The notes under the pieces are model-generated. The model saw nothing but the letters and a program-made list of their open reading frames with translations. It made no database searches and was not told the DNA's origin. Shown in pieces: positions 25,804-34,371 of a DNA stretch of 64,000 nucleotides. The stretch comes from Kitasatospora sp. A2-31 (lineage in GTDB: Bacteria; Actinomycetota; Actinomycetes; Streptomycetales; Streptomycetaceae): contig NZ_JAKNTA010000010.1 of the NCBI RefSeq assembly GCF_022288725.1, positions 130,398 through 194,397 of the forward strand. Reading direction: 5' to 3'. Each line of letters opens with the position of its first letter. Within the stretch, counting starts at the first letter, position 1. The position numbers and the translations under genes were made by a program.

Positions 25804-27262
25804 CCCCACCCCCGCCGCCGCCTCCGCGACCACCCCCGCCGCCGCGCCCGGTGCACTCGCCGAGCTCTCCGTCGCGGAGGCCGGGGCGCTGCTGCGCTCC
25901 GGGCGGCTCTCCGCGGTGGAGCTGGCCGTGCACGCGCTGGAGCTGATCGAGGCCCACGACGCGTCCCTGCACTCGTTCGTGCTGGTCACCCGGGAGCAGG
26001 CGCTGGAGCGCGCCCGGCAGGCCGACCGGGAGCTTCGCGAGGGCATCGACCGCGGCCCGCTGCACGGCATCCCGTACGCGCTGAAGGACGTCTTCGCCGC
26101 CGAGGGCCTGCCCACCACCAACCAGTCCCGGCTGACCCTCGACGACGTCGCCACCGCCGACAGCGCGGTGGAGGAGCGGCTGCGGGCCGGCGGCGGCGTC
26201 CTGCTGGGCAAGTTGACCACGTACGAGTTCGCGATGGGCGGCCCCAGCCCGGACCTGCCCTTCCCGCCGGCGCGCAATCCGTGGAACACCGAGCACATCC
26301 CCAGCGGCTCCTCCTCCGGGGCCGGCGTCGCGGTGGCCGCCGGCTTCCTGCGCGTCGCGTTCGGTTCCGACACCGCCGGCTCGATGCGCGGCCCGGCCTT
26401 CCACTGCGGGACGGTCGGCCTGAAGCCGACGTACGGACTGGTCTCCGGGCACGGCGCCACCCCGCTGTCGCCCACCATGGACCACTTCGGGCCGCTGGGC
26501 TGGACGGTGGCCGACACCGCGGCCGCCCTCCAGGCCGTCGCCGGACCGGACCCGCGCGACCCGCGCACCCGCGACGCACCGGCCCCGGACTACCTCACCG
26601 GCCTGACCGGGGACGTGCGCGGGCTGCGGGTGGCGTACTCGAGCGCCTGGTACGCGGCCGACCCGGCGACCCTGCCGGAGATCACCCGCGGGATCGAGCG
26701 GGCCCTCGCCCACCTGGAGGGGCTCGGCGCGATCGTCGAGGAGTGCGAGCTGCCGCCGTACGAGCTGTTCAACGCCTGCGGCCGGATCGTCATGGCGGCC
26801 GAGGGCTTCGCGACCCACGAGAGGAACCTGCGCGAGGCACCGCGGGAGTTCGGCCGTTTCACCTACCAGAAGCTGATGCCCGGGGCCGGCATCGGCGCCG
26901 AGGACCTGCAGCGCGCACTGGACGTGCGGCGCCGGCTCGCCGAGGCGCTCGACCGTCAGGTCTTCTCCGGCCACGACGTGCTGGTCACCGCCTGCGGCCA
27001 GACCACCGCGGCCCGGTTCGACGACTTCCCGCGCGACTGGCCGCCGCCCCGGCTCGCCAACGACATGCAGACCATCCCGTTCGCGCTCACCGGGCACCCC
27101 GCCATGTCGCTGCCGCTCGGCTTCGCCGGGAACGGCCTGCCGATCGGCGTGCAGCTGGTCGGCCCCCGCTTCGGCGAGGCGGGCCTGTTCCGGGCCGCGA
27201 TCCCGCTGGAGGCGGAGTTCGGCCGGCGCGAGGTGCGTCCCGCGCTGACGGGACCGGCGTGA
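25796..27262 (+). CDS. AtzE/GatA-type amidase
   Basis: A 488-residue amidase-signature enzyme with the Ser-cisSer-Lys triad: K97 (YALKDVFAAEG), S172 in IPSGSSSGAGVAVAAGF and nucleophile S196 in GSDTAGSMRGPA. The usual GGSSGG loop is changed to GSSSGA. It would hydrolyse an amide or transfer its ammonia; with the AtzG-like partner it forms a probable two-subunit enzyme. In the cluster it may trim an amide from an intermediate, cleave a carrier or carbamoyl group, or hydrolyse the imported product. It overlaps AtzG by 8 bases and the MFS gene by 4 bases. Confidence 0.9.
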   Translation: MSDPTPAAASATTPAAAPGALAELSVAEAGALLRSGRLSAVELAVHALELIEAHDASLHSFVLVTREQALERARQADRELREGIDRGPLHGIPYALKDVFAAEGLPTTNQSRLTLDDVATADSAVEERLRAGGGVLLGKLTTYEFAMGGPSPDLPFPPARNPWNTEHIPSGSSSGAGVAVAAGFLRVAFGSDTAGSMRGPAFHCGTVGLKPTYGLVSGHGATPLSPTMDHFGPLGWTVADTAAALQAVAGPDPRDPRTRDAPAPDYLTGLTGDVRGLRVAYSSAWYAADPATLPEITRGIERALAHLEGLGAIVEECELPPYELFNACGRIVMAAEGFATHERNLREAPREFGRFTYQKLMPGAGIGAEDLQRALDVRRRLAEALDRQVFSGHDVLVTACGQTTAARFDDFPRDWPPPRLANDMQTIPFALTGHPAMSLPLGFAGNGLPIGVQLVGPRFGEAGLFRAAIPLEAEFGRREVRPALTGPA

Positions 27263-28479
27263 ACGAACCTCACCGTCCCCCGCTCCCCAGGGGCTTCTGG
27301 TGGTTGTGGACCTCGACGCTGGTGAACCGCGTCGGCCTCTTCGTGATGCCGTTCCTGTCCCTCTACCTCACCGTGGAGCGCGGCTACTCGGCGACCTCGG
27401 CGGGCCTGGTGGTGTCCCTGTACGGCTTCGGCGGGATCCTCGGCTCGCTGGCCGGCGGCGCCCTCGCCGACCGGTGGGGACGGCGGCCGACCATGCTCAC
27501 CGGCCAACTGGGCGCCGCCGTCTGCACGCTGGGCCTCGGCTTCGCCGACCGGCTCGACCTGATCGCGCTCTGGGCCCTCGCGCTGGGCGTCACGCTGAAG
27601 ACGTCCCAGCCGGCGGTCGGGGCGATGCTCGCCGACCTCGTCCCGCCGGAGGCCCGGCCGCGGGCCTACGCGCTCAACTACTGGGCCCTCAACCTGGGCT
27701 TCTCCGTCTCGGCGCTCTCCGCGGGCACGCTCGCCGGGTTCGGCTACCTGACGCTCTACCTCGTGGACGCCGCCACCACGCTGCTCTGCGCGGTGCTCGT
27801 GTTCCTCAGGCTCCCCGAGACCAGGCCCGCCGCGCCGACGGCGGTCCGCTCGCAGGATCCCCGCCCGTCGACGGTCCAGGTGCTGCGCGACCGCCGGTTC
27901 ATGTGCCTGGTCGGGCTCAACCTGCTGGTGGTCGCGGTGTTCAGCCAGCGGCACGTGGCACTGCCGCTCTCCACCGCCGAGTCGGGCCTCTCCCCCGCGC
28001 AGTACGGCCTGGTGGCCGCGGTCAACGGCATCATGATCGTCACGCTCCAGCTCGCCGTGACCCGGTCCACCCAGCACCGGCCGGCCGGCCGGGTGCTGGC
28101 CGCGGGGGCCTCACTCGTCGGGCTCAGCGCGGCCCTCAACGCCGGCTCCGACACCGTGCCGCTCTACGCCCTCGCCGCCGTCGTCTACACGCTGGGCGAG
28201 ATCGTCTACGTGCCGACCAGCGAGGCCCAGGTGCCGGCGATGGCACCGGCGTCGGCCCGCGGCCGGTACGAGGGCGTGATGGCCCTGACCTGGTCCGTCG
28301 GCGGCTTCCTCGCCCCGCTCACCAGCGGCCTGCTGATCGACGCCTACGGCACCGGCGCCCTCTGGCTGGGCTGCGCCGCCGTCGGCGCGCTCGCCGCCCT
28401 CGGCTACGCCGCGCTGCTGCGCCCGCGAACGCTCCCCGTCGACGCCCCGCCGTCGGCACGACCCCTCTCCCAGGAGTAG
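27259..28479 (+). CDS. MFS transporter
   Basis: A 406-residue protein with about 12 membrane segments. Motif A is ALADRWGRRPTML after segment 2 and a related motif occurs between the halves; LNLGFSVSALSAGTLAGF marks segment 5. It lacks the DHA2-type first segment of the other transporter in the cluster, so the two may have different roles (precursor uptake versus product export). GTG start overlaps the amidase stop; the next gene begins 3 bases after its stop. No extra domains are visible. Confidence 0.9.
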   Translation: MNEPHRPPLPRGFWWLWTSTLVNRVGLFVMPFLSLYLTVERGYSATSAGLVVSLYGFGGILGSLAGGALADRWGRRPTMLTGQLGAAVCTLGLGFADRLDLIALWALALGVTLKTSQPAVGAMLADLVPPEARPRAYALNYWALNLGFSVSALSAGTLAGFGYLTLYLVDAATTLLCAVLVFLRLPETRPAAPTAVRSQDPRPSTVQVLRDRRFMCLVGLNLLVVAVFSQRHVALPLSTAESGLSPAQYGLVAAVNGIMIVTLQLAVTRSTQHRPAGRVLAAGASLVGLSAALNAGSDTVPLYALAAVVYTLGEIVYVPTSEAQVPAMAPASARGRYEGVMALTWSVGGFLAPLTSGLLIDAYGTGALWLGCAAVGALAALGYAALLRPRTLPVDAPPSARPLSQE

Positions 28480-28482
28480 CGA

Positions 28483-29835
28483 ATGGACCTCACCACGACG
28501 GCGCCGCAGTCGGCCGCCGCGACCCCCACCGCCACGACCGCGGCCACCGCGACCGACCCGCAGCTGCTGCTCAATGCGCTCGACCACCAGTTCCGCGGCT
28601 TCCGCACCTTCTGGTTCGACCGGATCTCCCCCGCCGGCCCCCTCGTCCTGCCGGCCGCGCGCGGCGCCGAGCTCGAACGGGCCTCCGTCCGGCTGGCCGG
28701 CCTGCTGCGCCGGGCCGCCTCGGGCCTGGGCGCGGACTGCCTGGCCCGGCACCGGGCCCTGGGCCTCGACGAGCGGCTGACCGGCTTCTACGCCGACGAG
28801 GAGTTCGAGCAGACCCACGCCACCGCGATCGGCCGACCCGACGTCGTGCTCACCGCATCCGGTTGGAAGTTCATCGAGTTCAACTTCTGCTCGGCCACCG
28901 GCGGGCAGGTCTTCACCCACCTGCTGAACGACCTCTGGCGCCAGCTGCTGCCCGGCCGGGCCGCGGACTCCCTCGTCCTCGCCGACCCGATGGCCGCCCG
29001 CAACGACCTGCTCCGCGGCGTCCTCGCGGAGTACGGGCTGGAGCCGCGCCTGGCCCTGATCGGCTACCTGCCCGACGTCTTCGTCACGGACCGCCGCTAC
29101 TACGAGATCGAGATCGACGCGCTGCGCAAGGGCGGGATCGGTGCCGAGTACTTCGACACCGGCGAGTTCACCGACGCCCTCGCCACCCGTGCGGGCGAGT
29201 TCCCGCTGGTGCTGGAGCGGGTGGTGCCGCAGGAATGGCTCGACGCCGGACGGGACCTCACCCCGCTGCTCACCATCAGGAAGTGCGGGGCCACCGTGCT
29301 GACGCCGCAGAGCTCCTACCAGGCGGCGAACAAGCAGCTCTTCGCCGCGCTGTCCGCCGGGCTGGACTGGATGACCGACGACGACCGGGAGTTCGTCGCC
29401 ACCTACCTCCCCTGGTCGCGGAGCATCCGGGAGGAGGCCGTCGAGTTCGAGGGCGAGTCCTGGAGGCTGACCGACCTGCTGGTGCGCCGGCGGGAGGAGT
29501 TCGTGCTGAAGCGCTCCGACGGGGACCAGAACGCCGACGTGCACCTCGGCTTCCGGACCGGCGCGGCCGAGTGGGAGGCGGTCATCGCCAAGGCCCGGGA
29601 GGCCGGCACCTGGATCGTCCAGCAGGCCGTCCACAGTGCCGACCTGGCCGTGACCGTGCTCGACACCGGCAGCCGCGAGTACCGGCCGCTGTCGACGAAG
29701 GCGGTGTTCGGCCCGCTCGTCATCGGCGGCCGGACGGCCGGCTGCCCGGTCCGCTACGAGGTCCCGGCACCGCTGGGCTCCGCACCCGGGACGCCGGGTT
29801 CGAGCATCCTGGGCACCGCGGCCTGGGCCGCGTGA
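28483..29835 (+). CDS. ATP-grasp-type ligase (tentative, circularly permuted)
   Basis: A 450-residue protein with features of ATP-grasp enzymes of the glutathionylspermidine-synthase-like, circularly permuted kind: a glutamate-rich strand GWKFIEFNFCSATGG (about 126-140) and, late in the chain, FVLKRSDGDQNADVHLG (about 343-360), which looks like the ATP-binding lysine strand plus glycine loop, then WIVQQAV. Such enzymes form amide bonds by acyl-phosphate chemistry, consistent with a peptide-ligating last step in the pathway. Residues 1-27 are Ala/Thr-rich and not conserved. CCAGGAGTAGCG precedes the ATG. The next gene is on the other strand, so this closes the operon. Confidence 0.65.
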   Translation: MDLTTTAPQSAAATPTATTAATATDPQLLLNALDHQFRGFRTFWFDRISPAGPLVLPAARGAELERASVRLAGLLRRAASGLGADCLARHRALGLDERLTGFYADEEFEQTHATAIGRPDVVLTASGWKFIEFNFCSATGGQVFTHLLNDLWRQLLPGRAADSLVLADPMAARNDLLRGVLAEYGLEPRLALIGYLPDVFVTDRRYYEIEIDALRKGGIGAEYFDTGEFTDALATRAGEFPLVLERVVPQEWLDAGRDLTPLLTIRKCGATVLTPQSSYQAANKQLFAALSAGLDWMTDDDREFVATYLPWSRSIREEAVEFEGESWRLTDLLVRRREEFVLKRSDGDQNADVHLGFRTGAAEWEAVIAKAREAGTWIVQQAVHSADLAVTVLDTGSREYRPLSTKAVFGPLVIGGRTAGCPVRYEVPAPLGSAPGTPGSSILGTAAWAA

Positions 29836-29837
29836 GC

Positions 29838-30004
29838 GGGTACCGGCCCCGGGAGCGGTGACCGTGCCCGGGGGCCGGGGGACGGCGGCCGGCCGGCGCG
29901 GTCGCCGCTCCCGGCCGCGCCGCGCGGTCACCGGTCCGGCCCGCACGGTCGGTCGCCCGCGCCACGCCGTCAGCGGTCACCGCTCACCACTCACCAGTCA
30001 CCGC
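29838..30004. other. Convergent gap with short repeats
   Basis: GC-rich bases between the convergent ATP-grasp and LuxR genes. GTCACCGCTCACC-type repeats occur at 29973-30010 (ACCGCTCACC, ACTCACCAGTC, ACCGCTCACC). No clear terminator. Confidence 0.5.
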
Positions 30005-32716
30005 TCACCGGTCCGGCCGGCGCTCGTCCTTGCGGGCGAGCGCCACCAGCTGGACCCGCGACCGCACCCCGAGCTTGCGGTAGATCCGGGTCAGCACCGC
30101 CTCCACCGTCTTGACGCTGACGTACCGGGCGGCCGCGATGTCCCGGTTGCCGTACCCGTCCGCGACCAGCTCGGCGATCCGCTTCTCCGCGTCCGTCAGA
30201 CCGGCCAGCCAGGACGACGCCCCGGACCGCTCCGACCGGGCGGCGCCCCAGAGCGGCGCACCCGCCGCCCGGAACACCGCCTCGGCCGACGCCTGCAGCT
30301 CCCTCGCCCGGGCCGGGCGACGGCGCCGCCGCTCCACCGCCGAGTGGGCCAGCAGGACCCGGCCGCGCTCCAGCGGGTACCCCAGGTGGTCGAAGGTGTC
30401 GAGGGCCCGGAGCAGCAGCTCCTCGGCCGGCCCGAACTGGCCGGCCGCCGTCCGGCAGAGCGCCTCGGCACGGTCCAGCGAGGCCAGCACGCCGCGCCGC
30501 CCCAGCTCCTCGGCCCGGCGCCGGGCGCCGGCCACCTGCCGTGCCCCGGCGGCCGGATCGCCCGCGGCGACCAGGGCCTCCGCGAGGTCGGCGTCGTAGC
30601 GGATCAACGCCGGATCGGCGATCGCCAGCTCCCGGACGAGGTCGCGCACCCGGAGCAGGTCCGCCAGGGCGCCCACGGTGTCCCGCAGCAGCAGCCGGGT
30701 CAGGCCGGACAGGTGAAGGCAGTGCGCGGCGACCAGCACGTCGGCCTCCTCCTCCGAGGCCGCCAGGCCCAGCTCCGCGTAGGCGAGCGCCTGCTCCAGC
30801 TCCCCGCCCGCCAGCTCGGCGGTCGCCGCGGCGTACCACGGCGGTCCGGGCGAGGCGCCCAGCGTGCGGGCCAGGTCGAGCAGCCGGCCGGCCTCCTCGC
30901 GGGCGGCCCGGCCCTCGCCCCTGGCCGCGTGGACCTGGACGGAGCCGTCGAGCAGCCAGAGCAGGTCGGCGGGGCCGCCGCTGCCGGCGACCACCGGTCG
31001 GAGCTCGTCGAACAGCCGGCCGGCCTCGGCCGTCCGGTCGTCCAGCAGGGCGAAGCAGGCGGCGGCCCGCCGCGGGTCCGCGGTGACCCGCGGGGCTGCA
31101 CCCGCCGAACCCGGTGCCAGGGCCAGGCGCAGCGTCGCGGTGTGCTCCACCGCGCCGCGGCCCTGCTCGATCCGGGCGGTCAGCGTCATGGCGGCGGCGC
31201 GGGCGGCCGGGTCGCCGGCCCGCTCGGCCCACTCCACGGCGTCGCGGGCGTGGGCCAGGGCCTCGGCGCAGAAGCCCCGGTTCAGGTGGGCGCTCCAGGC
31301 CAGCCGCAGGTGCGCCGCCGAGACCAGCGCGGGCTCGTCGCCGGCGCCGGCGTCCACCAGGGCCTGGACCGCGACGCCCTCCAGCAGGGCGGCGCCCCGC
31401 CCGGCGGCGTCGATGACGGCGATCCGTGCCCGGGCCCGTGCGGCGGGCCCGGCCCTGGTCCGGCCGATCCGTTCCAGGGCGGTCCAGGCGAGGTCGAACC
31501 GCCCGGCCGCCTCGGCGTCCCGGGCGGCCGCGACCAGCAGGTCGGGCCGGGCACCGCCGGCCCGCTCGCCGGCCAGCAGGCCGAGCTCCGCGGCGCGCAC
31601 CCGGTCGCCGCCCTCCCGGGCGCCCACGGCGGCTGCGGCCAGCGCCTCCACCAGGGCGGGCGGGATCTCGGCCGCCGCCCAGGCGGACGCCTCGTGCCAG
31701 GCCCGGTCGGCGGGCCCGGCCGAGGCGCCGGCCAGCACGTGGTGGGCGCGGCGCACCGCCTCGTCGCCGGCCTCCGCGACCACGCCCTCCCGCACCACCG
31801 GTGCCGGGAAGGCCACCGCGCCGCCGACCACCCGGACCAGCCCGGCGGCCTCCGCGGCGGCCAGGGCCGCGTCCGCGGGCGGCCCGCCGGCCCGGCGGAC
31901 GGTGGCCACCGACGGGTCGGCGGCCAGGGCCGCCAGCAGCAGCACCCGCCGCACCGGTTCGGCCAGGTCCGCCAGCCAGGCGCGGATCGCCTTGCGGGCG
32001 AACGGGGCCAGCGGCCGGGTGTCCAGCGCCGTGGCCGGCGTGCCGGCCCGGGCGAGCCCGGCGGCGATGTCCGAGACCAGCCGCGGGTTGCCGCCGGTGG
32101 CGGTGTGGATGCGGCCGGCGGTCCGCAGCGGGATCCCCAGGGACCGCGCGACGGCCGCCGACTCCTCCGGGCCGAGCGTGGGGATCCCGATCTCGACCGC
32201 CCCGCCGCCGAGGACGTCGTGCGGCGAGGGGCCGTCCGGCCGCAGCGCCGCCAGCAGGGAGACGCTGCCGCGGATCCGCCGGGCCGCGAACCCGAAGACG
32301 TCCAGGCTGGCCGGCCCCCACCAGTGCACCTCGTCGGCGGCCAGCAGCGGCCGGGCCCGGCGTCCCCAGGTCTGGAGACAGGAGAGCACCGTGACGCGCA
32401 GCGTGGTGGTGTCGGGCTCGGGCCCGGTGACGCGCCGCAGCACCCAGTCGATCGCCCGGCGTTGGTGGTCCGACAGCTCACCGGACACCTCCGCCGGGCA
32501 GGCGGTGAACAGGTCGACCAGGGGCGCGTACGCGACGTCGGCGTCGGCGGGCGCCGAACTGAGCCGCACCACCGGGTCCCCGGCCGCCTGCCACTGCGTG
32601 CAGACGGCGTCCAGCACCGCGGACTTGCCGAACCCGGTCGGTCCGACCACCGCCACCGCGCCGCCCTGCCGCAGCTCTCCGCAGACCTGCTCCACCAATG
32701 GGCGGCGCTCGGTCAT
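30005..32716 (-). CDS. LuxR-family ATP-binding regulator (LAL-type)
   Basis: A 903-residue STAND-type regulator. A P-loop GPTGFGKS at residues 25-32 and LLAADEVHWWGPASLD as Walker B/sensor start an NTPase of about 330 residues; a long Ala-rich helical, TPR-like middle follows, and the last 65 residues are a LuxR helix-turn-helix (LTDAEKRIAELVADGYGNRD, VSVKTVEAVLTRIYRKL). Such large LuxR proteins are usual pathway-specific activators in actinomycetes. Its ATG overlaps the aminopeptidase P stop (ATGA), so the two are made together. Being next to the biosynthetic operon, it is a good candidate for its activator. The Walker B DEVHW differs from the usual DDxHW. Confidence 0.9.
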   Translation of the reverse strand: MTERRPLVEQVCGELRQGGAVAVVGPTGFGKSAVLDAVCTQWQAAGDPVVRLSSAPADADVAYAPLVDLFTACPAEVSGELSDHQRRAIDWVLRRVTGPEPDTTTLRVTVLSCLQTWGRRARPLLAADEVHWWGPASLDVFGFAARRIRGSVSLLAALRPDGPSPHDVLGGGAVEIGIPTLGPEESAAVARSLGIPLRTAGRIHTATGGNPRLVSDIAAGLARAGTPATALDTRPLAPFARKAIRAWLADLAEPVRRVLLLAALAADPSVATVRRAGGPPADAALAAAEAAGLVRVVGGAVAFPAPVVREGVVAEAGDEAVRRAHHVLAGASAGPADRAWHEASAWAAAEIPPALVEALAAAAVGAREGGDRVRAAELGLLAGERAGGARPDLLVAAARDAEAAGRFDLAWTALERIGRTRAGPAARARARIAVIDAAGRGAALLEGVAVQALVDAGAGDEPALVSAAHLRLAWSAHLNRGFCAEALAHARDAVEWAERAGDPAARAAAMTLTARIEQGRGAVEHTATLRLALAPGSAGAAPRVTADPRRAAACFALLDDRTAEAGRLFDELRPVVAGSGGPADLLWLLDGSVQVHAARGEGRAAREEAGRLLDLARTLGASPGPPWYAAATAELAGGELEQALAYAELGLAASEEEADVLVAAHCLHLSGLTRLLLRDTVGALADLLRVRDLVRELAIADPALIRYDADLAEALVAAGDPAAGARQVAGARRRAEELGRRGVLASLDRAEALCRTAAGQFGPAEELLLRALDTFDHLGYPLERGRVLLAHSAVERRRRRPARARELQASAEAVFRAAGAPLWGAARSERSGASSWLAGLTDAEKRIAELVADGYGNRDIAAARYVSVKTVEAVLTRIYRKLGVRSRVQLVALARKDERRPDR

Positions 32717-34161
32717 CGCAGCGACGCCATCCAGGCCTCGACCTCGTCCGCCTGGCGCGGCAGACCGGACGACAGACAGACCGCGCCGTCGGCGGTGATG
32801 AGGAAGTCGTCCTCGATCCGCATGCCGATGCCGCGCAGCTCCTCGGGGATCGTCAGGTCGTCCGGCTGGAAGTAGAGGCCGGGCTCGACGGTGAGGACGT
32901 GGCCGGGCTCCAGCACGCCCCCCAGGTAGGTCTCCTGACGGGCGCTCGCGCAGTCGTGGCAGTCGAGGCCGAGCATGTGGCCCGAGCCGCAGACGGTGTA
33001 CCGGCCGAACAGCGTGGAGTGCGGCGCGAGGGCCGGCTCGCCGCCCGGCCGCAGGCCCCAGCCGTCGAGGCCCTCGGCGATGACGGCGGCCGCGGCGTCG
33101 TGGAAGTCGCCGAAGCGGGCGCCGGGCTTGAGCGCGGCGATGCCCGCCGACTGGGCGGCGAAGACCAGGTCGTACACCTTGCGCTGGACGTCGGTGAAGC
33201 GCCCGCTGACGGGCAGCACCCGGGTGATGTCGCCGGTGTAGAAGGAGTCCGCCTCGACGCCGGCGTCCAGCAGCAGGATGTCGCCGTCGCGGACCGGGCC
33301 GTCGTTGTGCATCCAGTGCAGGACGCACGAGTGTGCGCCGGCGCCCACGATGGTCTCGAAGCCCAGGCCGTAACCGTCCATCCGGGCCCGGCGGTTGAAG
33401 GTGCCCTCGATCCAGCGCTCGCCGCGGGCCACGCCGGTGGCGTGCCGCAGCTCGCCGACGACGTCGTGGAAGCCGGCGACGGTGGAGCCGACGGCCGTGC
33501 GCAGCTGCTCGATCTCCCACTCGTCCTTGACCAGGCGGGATTCGGAGAGGTACGTGCGGAGTTCGGCCTCGGCCGCGTCGTCGCGCGGCACCAGGGCGTC
33601 GACCAGCGCGTCCTCGCCGCGCAGCACCCGGGTCGGGACGTGGCCGCCGAGGGCGCGCTCGAGGTCGTCGCGGGCGGCGGCCTCGATGCCGAAGGCGTCG
33701 GCGGTCTCCGACAGGGTCCGGCGCCGTCCGACCCAGAACTCGCCGTGCTGCCGGTCGCGGTAGAACTCCGCGCTGTTCGGCCCGCCGTCGCGCGGCGACC
33801 GCGGCCGGGTGAACAGGGTGACGTCGTGCCCGGTCCCGGTGGGCTCGAAGACCAGGACGCTGTCCGGGACGGCCGAGGTGCCGAGCTCCGCGGTGAGGTG
33901 GATGTACGCGGAGTGCGGCCGGAACTGGTAGTCGAAGTCGTTGCTCCGGGCCTTGATCCCGCCCGACGGGACGACGATCCGCTCCCCGGGGAACCGCTCG
34001 GACAGCGCCGCGCGCCGCTTGGCCGCGTACACCGCCCCGGGCACCGGCGGCAGCTTCAGCCCGGTGTCCGCCCACCCCTGCTGGAAGCACGCGGCCAACG
34101 CGTCCGGCACCGCGCGGTCATGGCTCTGCACGCCGCGCGACCCACCCTGTCGTTCCACCAT
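32713..34161 (-). CDS. pepP: Xaa-Pro aminopeptidase (aminopeptidase P), copy 2
   Basis: A 482-residue M24B peptidase closely related to the copy at 10483: the same order of blocks (PFRP/QFRPHSAY, SESRLVKDEWEIEQLR, LLLLDAGVEADSFYTGDITR, GSGHMLGLDCHDCASARQE, EPGLYFQPDD, RGIGMRIEDDFL). The five metal ligands Asp, Asp, His, Glu, Glu are all present, so it should be active. GGAGGCTC lies just before ATG. It is the first gene of a two-gene operon with the LuxR regulator. Streptomycetes commonly have two such enzymes, so duplication is not by itself exotic, but both copies flanking one cluster is notable. Confidence 0.93.
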   Translation of the reverse strand: MVERQGGSRGVQSHDRAVPDALAACFQQGWADTGLKLPPVPGAVYAAKRRAALSERFPGERIVVPSGGIKARSNDFDYQFRPHSAYIHLTAELGTSAVPDSVLVFEPTGTGHDVTLFTRPRSPRDGGPNSAEFYRDRQHGEFWVGRRRTLSETADAFGIEAAARDDLERALGGHVPTRVLRGEDALVDALVPRDDAAEAELRTYLSESRLVKDEWEIEQLRTAVGSTVAGFHDVVGELRHATGVARGERWIEGTFNRRARMDGYGLGFETIVGAGAHSCVLHWMHNDGPVRDGDILLLDAGVEADSFYTGDITRVLPVSGRFTDVQRKVYDLVFAAQSAGIAALKPGARFGDFHDAAAAVIAEGLDGWGLRPGGEPALAPHSTLFGRYTVCGSGHMLGLDCHDCASARQETYLGGVLEPGHVLTVEPGLYFQPDDLTIPEELRGIGMRIEDDFLITADGAVCLSSGLPRQADEVEAWMASLR

Positions 34162-34201
34162 GAGCCTCCGATCTTGTTTGGTCTGCTCACGGCGAAGCTA
34201 C

Positions 34202-34216
34202 CATTTCACATGTGAC
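34202..34216. promoter_or_regulatory. Palindrome before pepP copy 2
   Basis: The 10-base palindrome TCACATGTGA (34205-34214) lies about 45 bases upstream of the pepP start in an AT-richer patch, adjacent to a possible leftward -10 (TAGCTT, 34198-34193). A dimeric regulator site is possible. Confidence 0.4.
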
Positions 34217-34328
34217 ACAGCCAGAGCTGGGAAGCGATCAGCGGAGCTCTCGTTCCAGGTGAGGCGCCCGGGGCGGCGCGCCGGGTCGCGCCGGACGCCA
34301 CCGCGGTGGCCGCGCGGGCAGCACACGG

Positions 34329-34359
34329 CGACGGGCCGGACGGTTCGCCCGGCCCGTCG
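34329..34359 (-). terminator. Terminator hairpin of protease/NTPase operon
   Basis: CGACGGGCCGG and CCGGCCCGTCG form an 11-bp perfect stem with a 9-base loop, 12 bases after the stop of the leftward gene ending at 34372. Confidence 0.75.
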
Positions 34360-34371
34360 TCGCAGGGGTCG

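Noticed and set aside
29858..32875. Long open plus-strand frame opposite the LuxR gene
   Set aside because: No domain, composition of an antisense frame; the LuxR product is complete on the minus strand.
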